DNA of 64,000 nt, taken from contig NZ_AP019657.1 of NCBI RefSeq assembly GCF_009938225.1, positions 3,100,001-3,164,000 of the forward strand. The letters are read 5' to 3'. Shown here piece by piece: positions 1-9,165 of this stretch. Both the position numbers and the translations under genes were made by a program. A model generated the notes under the pieces. That model searched no databases and was not told the DNA's origin. It was given only the letters and a program-made list of their open reading frames with translations. The first letter of the stretch is position 1, and every line of letters begins with the position of its first letter. The stretch is from Vibrio ponticus (GTDB taxonomy: Bacteria; Pseudomonadota; Gammaproteobacteria; Enterobacterales; Vibrionaceae).

Positions 1-2080
1 TTGCTCGATTGGTGCTTGGTTTTACTGTCATTAAATCAAACGGAATAGAGACGTAAAAACCTTTGTTGTAACTGCCTTCACCATACTCTTCTTCTGTTAA
101 GTCGGTTAGCGTCGCGTATGCCCCGACAATCACTCCGGATTTAAATTGCTTAGAAAAATCCACTCGCGCGCCAATATCACCACCTAAGAATTTACCAGCA
201 CTGACTTTAAACAGCGTGCTTTCAAGTAACTTCCATTTTGGCATGTAGTAGCCGGTGATGTGTCCGGTTGTGCCTTGGCTAAGCACATACGCTTGGCACT
301 GTGGGGTACGGTCGTTACAAGCTTCTTCGTCATAGAAGAAGTAATCCTCACTGTAAACGCCAAACCAAGAATCTGGGTCACGTTGGCTTATTAGGTTGGC
401 ATCTAATCCTATTGCCCAGTTTTTGCCTAATGGACGATACAACACTTCACCACCGACACCAGCAAACATGGTTTCTAAATAGCCACCATACATTTGGGTA
501 TAAATAGCTTCTGCTGGTTGCTCAAACCAAGTTAACTGTAAGCGGTTTAGGCGCAGTGGTTCATCCACATAAGCGCGGAACATAGTTCGAACCCGCGGTG
601 TTGCGTAGTTGTGCACGTGAGGTGAGTTCTCTACGTAATTAAATTTGTCGTAGTTATCCACTAGGTTTAAGTAAACCGAGCCAGCTAACTCTAAGTTATC
701 ATTGAGCCAGTAGTTCGACTTTGCGTTTAAACCAATGCTGTATAGGTAAAAGCTTTCCGGTGCACCAAGAGTCTGGCTTAAGACGGGTTCAACCCCGTAT
801 CCCCAACGCTGTTTATTTTGCGCTAGTGTAGTGGCTGAACTCGAAGTTGCATTTGGTTCACCGTTTGTAAAGCTCTCTTCTACCTTCGCGTTAATACCTA
901 TATGGTTGGCAGCGGTTAAGTATTCATTGCGGTCAATGCGCGTTTCAATCAAAGGCATACCATCTTGCTGCTCGATTACCACAAAGCTATCGATTGAGTC
1001 GTTACTGTTATTGGAGAGAATCGCTGCCGTTCGGTCTAAGGCTTCATTTCTATCGCGGTATTTGGTTTGTTCGCCAGTCACAACAAGCGTTGTACCATCT
1101 TGGCTGATGCTGTTTTGCTCATAACCCGCATTGTTTTCTATGTGCTGAGCGACTTTTTGCCAGTTGGTGTCGGTTACTGAGGGGCGAAGCAAAGCTTGCG
1201 GCTTTGGCTCATCTCGCCAAATCGCACTCATCTCGTTGAAGTTGGTGTAGAGGTTAAAACCAAGGGTGAGGGTATCACCCCGCTGGTAGCTAAGTTTGGC
1301 ATCCCCCCAGTCACCTAAACGGTAGTTCACGCCAAAGTTTAATGGAATATGTTGTGGCATCGCTTTGCCACCACGAATAACCGGGAAGTCTTGGCTGTAG
1401 TCGTTGCCGTCGTATTCGAGTTTTAAGCGTAAAGGCTGATACGGGGTTTGGTATTCAATGCCACCAAACAGGGAGGCAGGTCCTTTAAACCAACGTTCAT
1501 AGTCGACGCTACCGCCAGTACCTTTATAGTCGCTAGGGCGATTGCAGTATTTATCACTGGCTTTACAAAATGGGTTAGTGATTGAGCCGCTTTGTCCCAA
1601 ATAGCCCCAGCCCAAACCTAGGGTAAAATCGAAATTACCAAAGCGTTTACTTGCCGCAATATATTCAGCATCAAAAAGTCCCGTACCGCCAAAGTCGCGT
1701 ACACCAATCGAGGTTTCTGGTAACCAGTAGCTTTCTTCGAATAAGCGAATTTTAAAGTCGATACCTTTATCGGTATATAAGTTATCACCGCTGTATTCGT
1801 CATCATTACTAAAATAAAGATCAGGTACACGGGTATAGCGAATGGTGGTTTCTAGCCAACTCATTAGCTGTAGCGAAACGTTATAGTGATGGTAGTCATC
1901 ATTAAAGCTAACGCCGACATTAAATTCGCCTTCATCGGCCATGCGTGCCGTTGGGGTTTGGATTAAGCCAGTGCCGCCAAAGTCAGTTTGTGAAACCTGC
2001 CATGTTGAATCTGCATAAGCGTTGCTTGCAGAGAGCGCGCTCAATGACGAGAGAATTAAAGTAAATTGACGAATCTTCAT
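1..2080 (-). CDS. yjbH: YjbH-family outer-membrane exopolysaccharide protein (3' end outside window)
   Basis: The reading frame starts at ATG 2080 and appears open to the left edge (about 693 codons visible; I read several stretches, not every codon). The N-terminus is a signal peptide ending near SASNAYA, followed by DFGGTGLIQTPTARMADEG, typical of the YjbH/GfcD family, which has a related DFGGTGLF motif further in. The rest is rich in alternating aromatic beta strands, as expected of an outer-membrane barrel. YjbH is needed with YjbEFG for an exopolysaccharide in E. coli; the molecular activity is not known. The start ATG overlaps the stop of the upstream yjbG gene (ATGA), so the two are probably translationally coupled. 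Family length is about 700 residues, so only the last few codons should be missing. Confidence 0.85.
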   Translation of the reverse strand, partial: MKIRQFTLILSSLSALSASNAYADSTWQVSQTDFGGTGLIQTPTARMADEGEFNVGVSFNDDYHHYNVSLQLMSWLETTIRYTRVPDLYFSNDDEYSGDNLYTDKGIDFKIRLFEESYWLPETSIGVRDFGGTGLFDAEYIAASKRFGNFDFTLGLGWGYLGQSGSITNPFCKASDKYCNRPSDYKGTGGSVDYERWFKGPASLFGGIEYQTPYQPLRLKLEYDGNDYSQDFPVIRGGKAMPQHIPLNFGVNYRLGDWGDAKLSYQRGDTLTLGFNLYTNFNEMSAIWRDEPKPQALLRPSVTDTNWQKVAQHIENNAGYEQNSISQDGTTLVVTGEQTKYRDRNEALDRTAAILSNNSNDSIDSFVVIEQQDGMPLIETRIDRNEYLTAANHIGINAKVEESFTNGEPNATSSSATTLAQNKQRWGYGVEPVLSQTLGAPESFYLYSIGLNAKSNYWLNDNLELAGSVYLNLVDNYDKFNYVENSPHVHNYATPRVRTMFRAYVDEPLRLNRLQLTWFEQPAEAIYTQMYGGYLETMFAGVGGEVLYRPLGKNWAIGLDANLISQRDPDSWFGVYSEDYFFYDEEACNDRTPQCQAYVLSQGTTGHITGYYMPKWKLLESTLFKVSAGKFLGGDIGARVDFSKQFKSGVIVGAYATLTDLTEEEYGEGSYNKGFYVSIPFDLMTVKPSTNRA

Positions 2081-2856
2081 TGGGCGTTCTTTCTCATGGT
2101 GATTAGTGTGACGATTTGCTCTTCCAGTTTGATAGTTTCTGCCGAGTCAGAATTCGAGCCTAAGAAGATCACGCTATTCGGCGTCAGTTGAATATTTTCA
2201 TTGTTCCACAGCGCGTAACCGGCGCGGACAAAGTGACCATCAGGGTAAATGACCCATGCATAACTTGGGTGAGCATTATCAGACTCGTTTACTTGCTGGA
2301 TGTAATCGCTGAGTGATGAGTCGGCTTTGAATTTCAGTGCTTGTGGCTGCTTAACTAACCCTTCAATCGAAATGGTTGCTGAGCGCTTGGTTGTAATTAG
2401 CTCCAAGTTGCCACTGAGCATTGGGTTAGCGCTTGCTTGAGAGCGAATTACGTCAAAATCTAAGTTGATCTGCTCGCGATAACCTACCTGCCAGTTGGTT
2501 ACTTGTTTTATAAGAGATTGTTTGTCTTTATTATCATTCAATTGCTGATCAATTTGAGTAAGCACATTTTGCTTCAACTTTTCTGCTTGAGTTTGTTTAT
2601 CAAGGTTGAATAACTGGTTTGCTAGCGGAAACTCAAGCGGAGAGGTTGCTTTACTGTGAGTGACTGCGTCATTAAATACCTGTTCTAAGCGTACCGGTTG
2701 TGGGTAACTTAGCGTGATTTGCTCTGCAGGTAGCAGGACCGACAGCTGGTTTTCTGCATGAGTGATTGGCGAGAGCAGTAAAGTGAGTAGCGCCACAGCA
2801 CCCGTTTTTAAAGTTGCAGAAATGGGTCTGTTTGTCTTAGTGGAAAAAAGCTTCAT
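2077..2856 (-). CDS. yjbG: YjbG/GfcC-family periplasmic polysaccharide protein
   Basis: This 259-residue protein has a hydrophobic signal sequence ending near SPITHA (residue 34). The C-terminal half resembles the GfcC fold: a QALKFKADSSLSDYIQQV segment, then AYVW-like SYAWVIYPDGHFVRAG and a PNSVIFLG motif, like the capsule-biosynthesis GfcC family that carries SLBB/Wza-like beta-grasp domains. It is probably periplasmic and acts with YjbF and YjbH in extracellular polysaccharide production. The 5' end lies 5 bp after the yjbF stop, and its stop overlaps the yjbH start, so it belongs to one operon read leftwards. The exact biochemical role is unknown in the family. Confidence 0.82.
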   Translation of the reverse strand: MKLFSTKTNRPISATLKTGAVALLTLLLSPITHAENQLSVLLPAEQITLSYPQPVRLEQVFNDAVTHSKATSPLEFPLANQLFNLDKQTQAEKLKQNVLTQIDQQLNDNKDKQSLIKQVTNWQVGYREQINLDFDVIRSQASANPMLSGNLELITTKRSATISIEGLVKQPQALKFKADSSLSDYIQQVNESDNAHPSYAWVIYPDGHFVRAGYALWNNENIQLTPNSVIFLGSNSDSAETIKLEEQIVTLITMRKNAQ

Positions 2857-2861
2857 TTAAA

Positions 2862-3518
2862 TTACCCAGCAAAAGGTTTGAGTACTTCAATTTCAATAAA
2901 TAGCTGCTCAGGTATTAATGATTGAGCGCTTTTGACTACGTTACCGTTTTTATCTACCCAGTAATCGCTTTGCATTGTTTGGTGACCATTGAAGCTAATG
3001 ATTTCACGCACTTGAGTGGTCGGTTTAATCCATAACAGAGAGGAGGTGGTATTAATACCCACTGGAAAGCTTTCTATTTGGGCAGATTCGCTAAAGTGAT
3101 AACCCGGTTGCCAATCGTATTGTGCTTGCCAAGTTTTTACTTGTGAGTTTGGTGCGGCAAGATTGTTTGATGCTTGAATATTGACTAAGTTGGCTTCAGG
3201 TAAGGCGGTGGTTTTTACAATGCGACCATTTTCGGTAGTGATGATGGCGCCATCAGAAGACGACCACTTCAGTTGTGGGTTGCCAGTTACTGGGTTGGTA
3301 TCAACCAGTGCCAGCACCATAAAAATTTTTGCACCATGATTGATACGTGCATAAATGCTGGCGTATTCGAGTTCTGCCACTTGGGCTGCTGTCATGTTAA
3401 CGTCGTTAAAACCAAAAATTGCTTCATTGAGAGTGGCGTTAACATCTTGGAATTTTTGTGAGCAGCCAACGAGTGAGCCAAGTAATAGAACGAGGAGAAT
3501 TCTGCGTAGGTAAGTCAT
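2862..3518 (-). CDS. yjbF: YjbF/GfcB-family lipoprotein
   Basis: The gene encodes 218 residues with a lipoprotein signal: a basic start, a Leu-rich core and lipobox LVGC with the lipidated Cys at residue 19. The body contains conserved features of the YjbF group, such as FGFNDVNMTAAQVAELEYAS near the N-terminus and a C-terminal DYWVDKNGNVVKSAQSL segment. YjbF is an outer-membrane lipoprotein of the yjbEFGH exopolysaccharide operon. It is preceded by a hairpin with a T run (3587-3619) separating it from the yjbE-like gene, which suggests partial termination so that yjbF-G-H are made at a lower level. Confidence 0.85.
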   Translation of the reverse strand: MTYLRRILLVLLLGSLVGCSQKFQDVNATLNEAIFGFNDVNMTAAQVAELEYASIYARINHGAKIFMVLALVDTNPVTGNPQLKWSSSDGAIITTENGRIVKTTALPEANLVNIQASNNLAAPNSQVKTWQAQYDWQPGYHFSESAQIESFPVGINTTSSLLWIKPTTQVREIISFNGHQTMQSDYWVDKNGNVVKSAQSLIPEQLFIEIEVLKPFAG

Positions 3519-3586
3519 TAACTCTTCCTGAAATGAACCAAGAAATTATTTTTAAGCTGACAGTAATTGATTTGTCAGTAACAGCT

Positions 3587-3619
3587 AAAAAAACACCCTT
3601 AGCAAGGCTAAGGGTGTTT
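3587..3619 (-). terminator. Intra-operon terminator/attenuator between yjbE-like gene and yjbF
   Basis: A 13-bp perfect stem (3591-3603 with 3607-3619, 3-nt loop) is followed on the minus strand by seven T residues. It lies between the stop of the yjbE-like gene and the start of yjbF. Confidence 0.85.
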
Positions 3620-3635
3620 TACTTATACAGTTTGA

Positions 3636-3935
3636 TTACTGAGCAGTACCGTCATTAGTACCATCGTTATCATCAGAAGCTGCCACTGCAACTGCTGCTA
3701 CTGCTACTGCTGCGCCAACCGCTACTGCTGTTGTTGTCGCTACGCCCGCTGCTGCTGCGCCTGCTGCTGCTGTACCACCAGCTGCCGCGCCAGTCGTTGC
3801 ACCTGCTGTTGCGCCAGCTGTCGCACCTGCAGAACCGCCAGCACTTGCACCAGCGCCTGCACCAGCTTCTACTGCTGCGAATGCGTTAGTTGAAGCACCT
3901 AGCGCGACTAACATTGCTAAAGCAATATGTTTCAT
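3636..3935 (-). CDS. yjbE: YjbE-like Ala/Gly-rich secreted small protein
   Basis: This 99-residue protein has a clean signal peptide (MKHIALAMLVALGASTNAFA). The mature part is almost wholly Ala, Gly, Thr and Val, with runs such as AGATAGATAGATTG, then a Val/Ala hydrophobic segment and an acidic tail DDNDGTNDGTAQ. E. coli YjbE/GfcA has the same architecture (signal, low-complexity Ala/Ser/Thr/Gly, short polar tail). It is the first gene of the yjbEFGH unit; a good Shine-Dalgarno (AAGGAAAT) lies upstream. It is read separately from wzc by a 155-bp gap that can hold its own promoter, and is followed by a strong hairpin. Function is unknown; a role in the exopolysaccharide matrix is inference. 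Confidence 0.75.
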   Translation of the reverse strand: MKHIALAMLVALGASTNAFAAVEAGAGAGASAGGSAGATAGATAGATTGAAAGGTAAAGAAAAGVATTTAVAVGAAVAVAAVAVAASDDNDGTNDGTAQ

Positions 3936-4090
3936 GGGTTATTTCCTTGTAAATTTACAATTATTCACATCGATGTTGGAATGTTAAGCATTCCGTTTCT
4001 TATTCTATGTGACATTTTTTAAACAGTAAAATGTTTAACTCACTGTTTTTATTAATTCCAAATGTTTAGTTCAAAATTAATAAAATGGGT

Positions 4091-6253
4091 TTAGCTATCA
4101 CTCTTATAAGCATAGTTGTAGTAACCGTAGCCATAAGAGCTCGATGCTTTCTTCTCGACCGCGTTTAAGATCACGCCTTTTACTTCGATGCCGGCTTTTT
4201 CAAAGCGATCGCGTGCCACATCAATCTCTTTTACCGTGTTTTGCCCAAAACGAGCCACCATCAGTGTTGTGCCCGCAAGCGCGCCGACAATGCTCGGGTC
4301 TGTCACCGCCAGTACTGGTGGCGTATCCACAATCACGAGGTCATAGTCGTTGCTTGCCCAGTCTAGTAGCTCTTTAAAGCGGTTATGCATTAGCAGCTCT
4401 GATGGGTTAGGTGGTACTTGCCCGCGGGTAATGATATCGAGATTTTCTACAGGTGTTTTCTTAACTGCGTTTTCTCTAGCGATCTTGCCTGATAAGAAAT
4501 CGGATAAACCGTTATCCCATTGCAAGCCAAAGGTTTTTTGTAGGTAGCCTTTACGCATGTCGGCATCAATCAAGAGTACGCGTTGCCCGGTTTTTGCAGC
4601 GACTGCAGCAAAGTTGGTTGACACAAAAGATTTACCAATGCCCGGTGCCGGACCTGAAATCATCAACACATTGTTTTGCGCTTCCATCATTGCAAAGTGC
4701 AGGCTAGTGCGCAGACCGCGTAGCGCCTCTACCGACAAATCAGCAGGGTTCGCTTCCGCAAGTAATTGCATTTGTTCTAGATTGCGTTTTTGCTTCACTT
4801 TACCAAATAGGCTTTCTTGCATTTCTGAGCGTGGAACGCTGGCATAAACCGATAGACCAAGCTGTTCAATCTCATCTGGGTTTTCAACCCCGCGATGGAA
4901 AGCGGCTTTAACCAACACAAATGCCACACTTAACATGCCGCCAAGTAGAGTCGCTAGCACTGCAATTAATGGTTTTTTTGGTTTAACTGGGTTGGCATAA
5001 GTTTGCGCCGCATCAAGAATGCGCACGTTACCTACTGTGCCAGCTTTAATGATATTCAGCTCTTGTACTTTGTTTAGCAGTTGAATGTAGATTTGTTGGT
5101 TTACTTCTACATCACGCGTCATTCGCAGAATTTCACGTTGCGTCTTAGGCAGTTTTTGTACTTGCTGGTTTAAACGCTCTTTCTCTGCTAACAGTGTTTG
5201 ACGCTTATCGAGTAGCGAGCGGTACGCTGGGTGATCTTTGGTAAAGCGTTGGCTAATGTCACTCTCTTTAAAGGTCAGTTCATTAAGCTGCGCTTCTAGC
5301 TCAACCATGACTTTCAGCGTTGATTGCGCCTCTAAGCCTAAATCGATAGATTCATTTTGCTGGCGGAACGCGTTAAGCACATCTTCAGAGGCGGTAAGGT
5401 TAGTCTTAATCTCTGGTAGATGCTGTTTTAAAAACGTTAAGCTTTGCTCCGCTTCTGCTGAGTTGCGTTCAACATTCTGTAAGAAGTAAGTTTGGCTAAT
5501 ATGGTTAAGAATCTCGCTGATCAGCACGCGATCTTCGCCTTCAAAGCTTAGGCTCAAAATACCTGTTTGTTTGCCGCGTTCGCTAATAGCTAAGCCTTGC
5601 TTGAGCCATTCAATGGCTTGCAGAGGGGTGCGTTGTGCAACGTTAAACTCAAAACCATCATGAGATTGTAAGTCCGTTACAAATAGCGTGTAGCCATCTT
5701 TTTGTGCTAGCTCACCGGCTTTACCTTCAAGTACTATGCGCTCATCTTCACGCACCAGCTGGTAAGTTTTCTGCTCAGCGTTGGTGACAATTAACTTGTG
5801 ACCCATAACTTGAGCAAAGCTTGGCGTTTCATAGCGGCTAATACTAATTTGGTTTACGTCACCAGATAGACGAGCAAATCCTTTACCAATCAATGGCAAG
5901 TAATCTGGGGTGGCTACCGTGGTGAGGTTAAATTTCTCAACCGTATCACCTAAAATCATGCGTGATTTGATGATTTCAATTTCAGTTGTCGCCGAAGACT
6001 CTTGCGAGAAGAGTTCACCCATGTCGCCAACCATGGCAGAAATTCCGCCCGAGCTTTTCTGCTCAATTTGAATCAGTGCATCCGCTTTGTAGATAGGGGT
6101 TGATAGCAGTGCTACTGCTACGCCGATACAGGCAAATAGCGCCGTTACACCCATGATTAGCCATTTGGCATCTAACAAAATGCCAAACAGTTTACCCAAA
6201 TCGATCTCATCAGAATTATGCTCTGATGCTTGTCGTGTCTGTTTTGTTGTCAT
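4091..6253 (-). CDS. wzc: Polysaccharide co-polymerase and BY-type tyrosine kinase Wzc
   Basis: The 720-residue protein has the inner-membrane Wzc layout. The N-terminal Wzz domain has its first membrane segment near residues 30-50 (WLIMGVTALFACIGVAVALL). A long coiled periplasmic region follows, then a second membrane segment near 430-450 (LIAVLATLLGGMLSVAFVLV). The cytoplasmic kinase has Walker A GPAPGIGKS (about residue 535), Walker A' VLLIDADMRKG and Walker B LVIVDTPP. It ends in a tyrosine cluster (SYGYGYYNYAYKSDS), the autophosphorylated tail of BY kinases. Cycling of this tail by Wzc and the Wzb phosphatase controls chain length and export of capsule or exopolysaccharide through Wza. 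It follows wzb by 25 bp in the same operon. Confidence 0.95.
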   Translation of the reverse strand: MTTKQTRQASEHNSDEIDLGKLFGILLDAKWLIMGVTALFACIGVAVALLSTPIYKADALIQIEQKSSGGISAMVGDMGELFSQESSATTEIEIIKSRMILGDTVEKFNLTTVATPDYLPLIGKGFARLSGDVNQISISRYETPSFAQVMGHKLIVTNAEQKTYQLVREDERIVLEGKAGELAQKDGYTLFVTDLQSHDGFEFNVAQRTPLQAIEWLKQGLAISERGKQTGILSLSFEGEDRVLISEILNHISQTYFLQNVERNSAEAEQSLTFLKQHLPEIKTNLTASEDVLNAFRQQNESIDLGLEAQSTLKVMVELEAQLNELTFKESDISQRFTKDHPAYRSLLDKRQTLLAEKERLNQQVQKLPKTQREILRMTRDVEVNQQIYIQLLNKVQELNIIKAGTVGNVRILDAAQTYANPVKPKKPLIAVLATLLGGMLSVAFVLVKAAFHRGVENPDEIEQLGLSVYASVPRSEMQESLFGKVKQKRNLEQMQLLAEANPADLSVEALRGLRTSLHFAMMEAQNNVLMISGPAPGIGKSFVSTNFAAVAAKTGQRVLLIDADMRKGYLQKTFGLQWDNGLSDFLSGKIARENAVKKTPVENLDIITRGQVPPNPSELLMHNRFKELLDWASNDYDLVIVDTPPVLAVTDPSIVGALAGTTLMVARFGQNTVKEIDVARDRFEKAGIEVKGVILNAVEKKASSSYGYGYYNYAYKSDS

Positions 6254-6278
6254 AATAAATTTAGCAATTCTTTAGTAG

Positions 6279-6719
6279 TTACAGCTTTTTAGCCCAAGCT
6301 TGAGCTGACTCTTCAATTAGCTGGTAAGCAAATTCGAACGCCTCACGGCTTTGACGGTACGGGTCAGGAATATCTTTTTGCCCAATCCACTGACCAAATA
6401 ACATGGTTTTGCCACGCGCTTCTGGGGCAATTGATGTCAGCGCTTCAATATGGCCTTTTTCCATCACTAGGATCAGATCGTATTGAGCACACAGTGCCGA
6501 GGTCAGTTGTTGTGCTTGATGTGAGCTCAAATCCACACCGTGCTCTTCTGCCAATAGGGTTGCGCTTTTATCCGCAGGTTTGCCAACTAAGCCACTTTTC
6601 TCGGCTGCGATACCCGCAGATGCGACATGTTTTTCTGGTAGCAGTTGCTGCAATACACGTTCACCAGTAGGTGAGCGGCAAATATTACCGACACAAACGA
6701 CTAAGATTTTATTAAACAT
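6279..6719 (-). CDS. wzb: Low-molecular-weight protein tyrosine phosphatase Wzb
   Basis: The protein has 146 residues, the usual size for the family. The phosphate-binding loop CVGNICRS gives the CX5R motif with catalytic Cys9 and Arg15, and the general-acid motif DPYR is near the C-terminus (DIPDPYRQS). It dephosphorylates the tyrosine-rich tail of Wzc, which is encoded immediately downstream. Its placement between wza and wzc is the standard order for group 1 capsule and colanic-acid type export systems. Confidence 0.94.
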   Translation of the reverse strand: MFNKILVVCVGNICRSPTGERVLQQLLPEKHVASAGIAAEKSGLVGKPADKSATLLAEEHGVDLSSHQAQQLTSALCAQYDLILVMEKGHIEALTSIAPEARGKTMLFGQWIGQKDIPDPYRQSREAFEFAYQLIEESAQAWAKKL

Positions 6720-6790
6720 TGTTTTCGTCGCCCGACCGCTAACCAGTCAGGCGCTCCATTTATTAAATAAGTATTGATTTAATTGAGCTT

Positions 6791-7924
6791 CTAAGGCCAG
6801 TTACGCACGCGTAGTACGCCTTCGGTGAGCTCGTTAAAGCCGGTAATTGTTGGCAGCAATTGCGCGATCACGCGGTTCCAACGCACGATTGGTGCTGCTG
6901 TTACATAGACAATGTCGTAAGGCTTTAGATCAAACTCAGTACCAATCACCAAGGCAGAAGCATCGTTAATATCAAGTTGGTAGATATCCGCCATATGCTC
7001 GGAATCATCAGCAGCCGTGCGAATAACAAATACACCGGTTGCGTCCGCAGAAAGTTGGTTAATGCCGCCTACGCTACTTAGTGCTTCGGTTAGGCTCATA
7101 CCTGCGCGATCCATCTTAAGCAGTTTAGGATCGTTCACTTCTCCCATGACAAACACTTTCTGCGTATCGTTACGTGGCACATGCACAATATCGCCCGCTT
7201 GTAATAAGCGGTTTTGCTTTAAATCACCACGCTGCATCAAAGCATATAGAGAGAGGTTCTCTTCCGTGCCGTTGCGAGTTAGGGTGACATTGCGCCAATC
7301 GGCATTTTCTGCCAAACCGCCAGCGCGGTTAATCGCATCTAGTAGCGTAAGCGGAATGTTGCTGATTGCTTGTTGCCCAGGTTTGTCTACTTCACCGGTG
7401 ATATACGCTTTTTGTGAGCGAAATGCCGCTACGCTAACATCTACTTGTGGGCTTTCTAAAAAGCGCGCTAAACGTTGAGCAATCTCGGTGCGAATTTCAC
7501 GCACAGTTTTACCCTCAACTTCTACCGTGCCAATGTACGGATAGAAAATGCTGCCATCAGCATGCACCCAGTTACCAGATTCCGAAGCACTGCGGTAAGA
7601 GCCTGCCGGAATCGTCAACTCAGGGTGGTCCCATACCGTCACGTTAAGGATATCGCCAGGACCAATGCGGTATTCATAGTTGGCAATTTGCTGGTCTAAC
7701 TCAGGGTTTGGCTGAGAGATAAACTTTGGCGCGGTTGATAGGCGACCAACGGTTTGGGCGGTTAAAGGGTAGAGGTTGATATGCCCTGACAGTGATGATT
7801 CTTGAGAGGTGTCAGGTTCAACTAAATTTTTATTATCGGTCGATAAGTGAGAGCCGGGAGTTGCACATCCTGCTAGTAGGGCAGGTATGGCGATCGTAAG
7901 CAAAAGCTTTTTGTTGAATTTCAT
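6791..7924 (-). CDS. wza: Outer-membrane polysaccharide export lipoprotein Wza
   Basis: The protein has 377 residues with a lipoprotein signal and lipobox LAGC (lipidated Cys20). It contains the poly-export motif [20 protein letters not shown], the SLBB-type domain [16 protein letters not shown] and a second SLBB repeat [13 protein letters not shown]. The C-terminus carries a Trp-containing amphipathic segment ([20 protein letters not shown]) like the helix that forms the Wza pore. It is the outer-membrane channel for high-molecular-weight polysaccharide. It is the first gene of the leftward operon wza-wzb-wzc; the promoter should lie in 7925-8440. Confidence 0.94.
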   Translation of the reverse strand: MKFNKKLLLTIAIPALLAGCATPGSHLSTDNKNLVEPDTSQESSLSGHINLYPLTAQTVGRLSTAPKFISQPNPELDQQIANYEYRIGPGDILNVTVWDHPELTIPAGSYRSASESGNWVHADGSIFYPYIGTVEVEGKTVREIRTEIAQRLARFLESPQVDVSVAAFRSQKAYITGEVDKPGQQAISNIPLTLLDAINRAGGLAENADWRNVTLTRNGTEENLSLYALMQRGDLKQNRLLQAGDIVHVPRNDTQKVFVMGEVNDPKLLKMDRAGMSLTEALSSVGGINQLSADATGVFVIRTAADDSEHMADIYQLDINDASALVIGTEFDLKPYDIVYVTAAPIVRWNRVIAQLLPTITGFNELTEGVLRVRNWP

Positions 7925-8476
7925 GTTCGCTAAATCATTTGTAGTTTTGGCTTACAACGCTGATTGTTGTAGTTATAAAAGTCAGAGTAAAAAGCACGTG
8001 CCAAACTGTAGTGTAAAAACTACGCGCTCAACTGTTTGCGAGGCGCGAGATGTATTGTTTGTATTGGGTTTTCTTTGCCAGAAATGACCGATCTAGAAAA
8101 GATAAACTTGTCGATTATCCACGCATTTTCATAAGACCGCAATTGCATTAAGGGTAATTATGAACCGAAGCGTAAACAAACTCTCTAAAAACATGAGTCT
8201 CTAGGAATTTTCTTACATAAAACCGTTAAGTTTTAATGACTAATCTGCACGGAGTAAACTTACAATTTACTTAAATTCGTGGTTAGCAAATTTGTCAGCG
8301 CATAATGTAACCCAGCTGTTAAATTGCGCAATGGTGTTGCACGAAATTTGTGCAGCGTACCGTGAGTAATGTGACCTTGCTCCGTTTCTCTCATTGGCTG
8401 TTTACTATTCATTGAATTGTTACTTCGAGCATTTATCTGCACATGGTCGATTTGTTAGCGACTGCTTGCGCGATTC
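7925..8476. other. Non-coding region between wza and the hslV promoter
   Basis: About 550 bp separate the divergent wza and hslV genes. The part near wza is AT-rich and holds two small hairpins on the leader strand (arms 7953-7958/7966-7971 and 8008-8012/8019-8023). I looked for the RfaH-dependent ops/JUMPstart core (GGCGGTAGCGTG) on the wza strand and did not see it. I see no convincing gene here: a 60-codon frame at 8260-8442 on the minus strand has no good ribosome site. Confidence 0.6.
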
Positions 8477-8512
8477 CTTGAATGAGCCCTTGAATCAGTC
8501 ATTGAACGAGCC

Positions 8513-8541
8513 CTTGAATTATTCCTTATTTATCCGCATAT
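8513..8541 (+). promoter_or_regulatory. Sigma-32 (heat-shock) promoter of hslVU
   Basis: CTTGAA at 8513-8518, a 15-bp spacer, then CCGCATAT at 8534-8541 match the heat-shock consensus CTTGAA-N(13-15)-CCCCATNT in sequence and spacing. The promoter is about 40 bp upstream of the hslV start. Three more copies of the -35-like element precede it at 12-bp steps (8477, 8489, 8501). Confidence 0.8.
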
Positions 8542-8581
8542 ACTCTTTAATAGCGAATTTTAAAAATAAGAGGCCCTACTC

Positions 8582-9124
8582 GTGACTACCATCGTATCTG
8601 TACGTCGAAATAACAAAGTTGTCATCGCGGGTGACGGACAAGTATCACTAGGCAATACCGTCATGAAAGGTAATGCGCGCAAAGTACGCCGTTTGTACAA
8701 CGGTAAAGTGCTGGCGGGTTTTGCTGGTGGTACAGCAGACGCATTTACTCTATTTGAGCGCTTTGAAAGCAAGCTGCAAATGCACCAAGGTCATTTGACT
8801 AAAGCGGCTGTTGAGCTCGCTAAAGATTGGCGTAGCGATCGCGCACTGCGTAAGCTTGAAGCTCTGCTTGCGGTCGCTGATGAAACAGCATCGCTGATCA
8901 TTACTGGTAACGGTGACGTGGTGCAGCCAGAGCACGATCTGATTGCGATCGGTTCAGGCGGTAACTTTGCTCAAGCGGCGGCAACAGCGCTACTAGAAAA
9001 TACTGAGTTAGACGCGCGCGAAATTGCGGAGAAGGCGCTAACCATTGCTGGTGATATCTGTGTATTCACCAATCACCATCACACTATTGAAGAACTAGAA
9101 ATTCCAGCAGACAAAGCTGAATAA
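8582..9124 (+). CDS. hslV: ATP-dependent protease subunit HslV
   Basis: The start is GTG 8582, preceded by AAGAGG. The second codon gives Thr, which becomes the N-terminal catalytic Thr after Met removal (TTIVSVRR). The protein has 180 residues, with the proteasome-beta-like [15 protein letters not shown] and [14 protein letters not shown] motifs of HslV. It forms the two-ring peptidase core of the HslUV protease in the cytoplasm and works with HslU, encoded 41 bp downstream. A heat-shock promoter lies upstream. Confidence 0.97.
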   Translation: MTTIVSVRRNNKVVIAGDGQVSLGNTVMKGNARKVRRLYNGKVLAGFAGGTADAFTLFERFESKLQMHQGHLTKAAVELAKDWRSDRALRKLEALLAVADETASLIITGNGDVVQPEHDLIAIGSGGNFAQAAATALLENTELDAREIAEKALTIAGDICVFTNHHHTIEELEIPADKAE

Positions 9125-9165
9125 AACCAAAGATAGTGTTCGTAGGAATTTAAAGGAATTTGATT

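Noticed and set aside
7925..8260. JUMPstart/ops element for RfaH control of wza
   Set aside because: The GGCGGTAGCGTG core was not found on the wza strand.
8260..8442. 60-codon frame on the minus strand upstream of hslV
   Set aside because: No ribosome site, biased by AT-rich sequence, no recognisable features.
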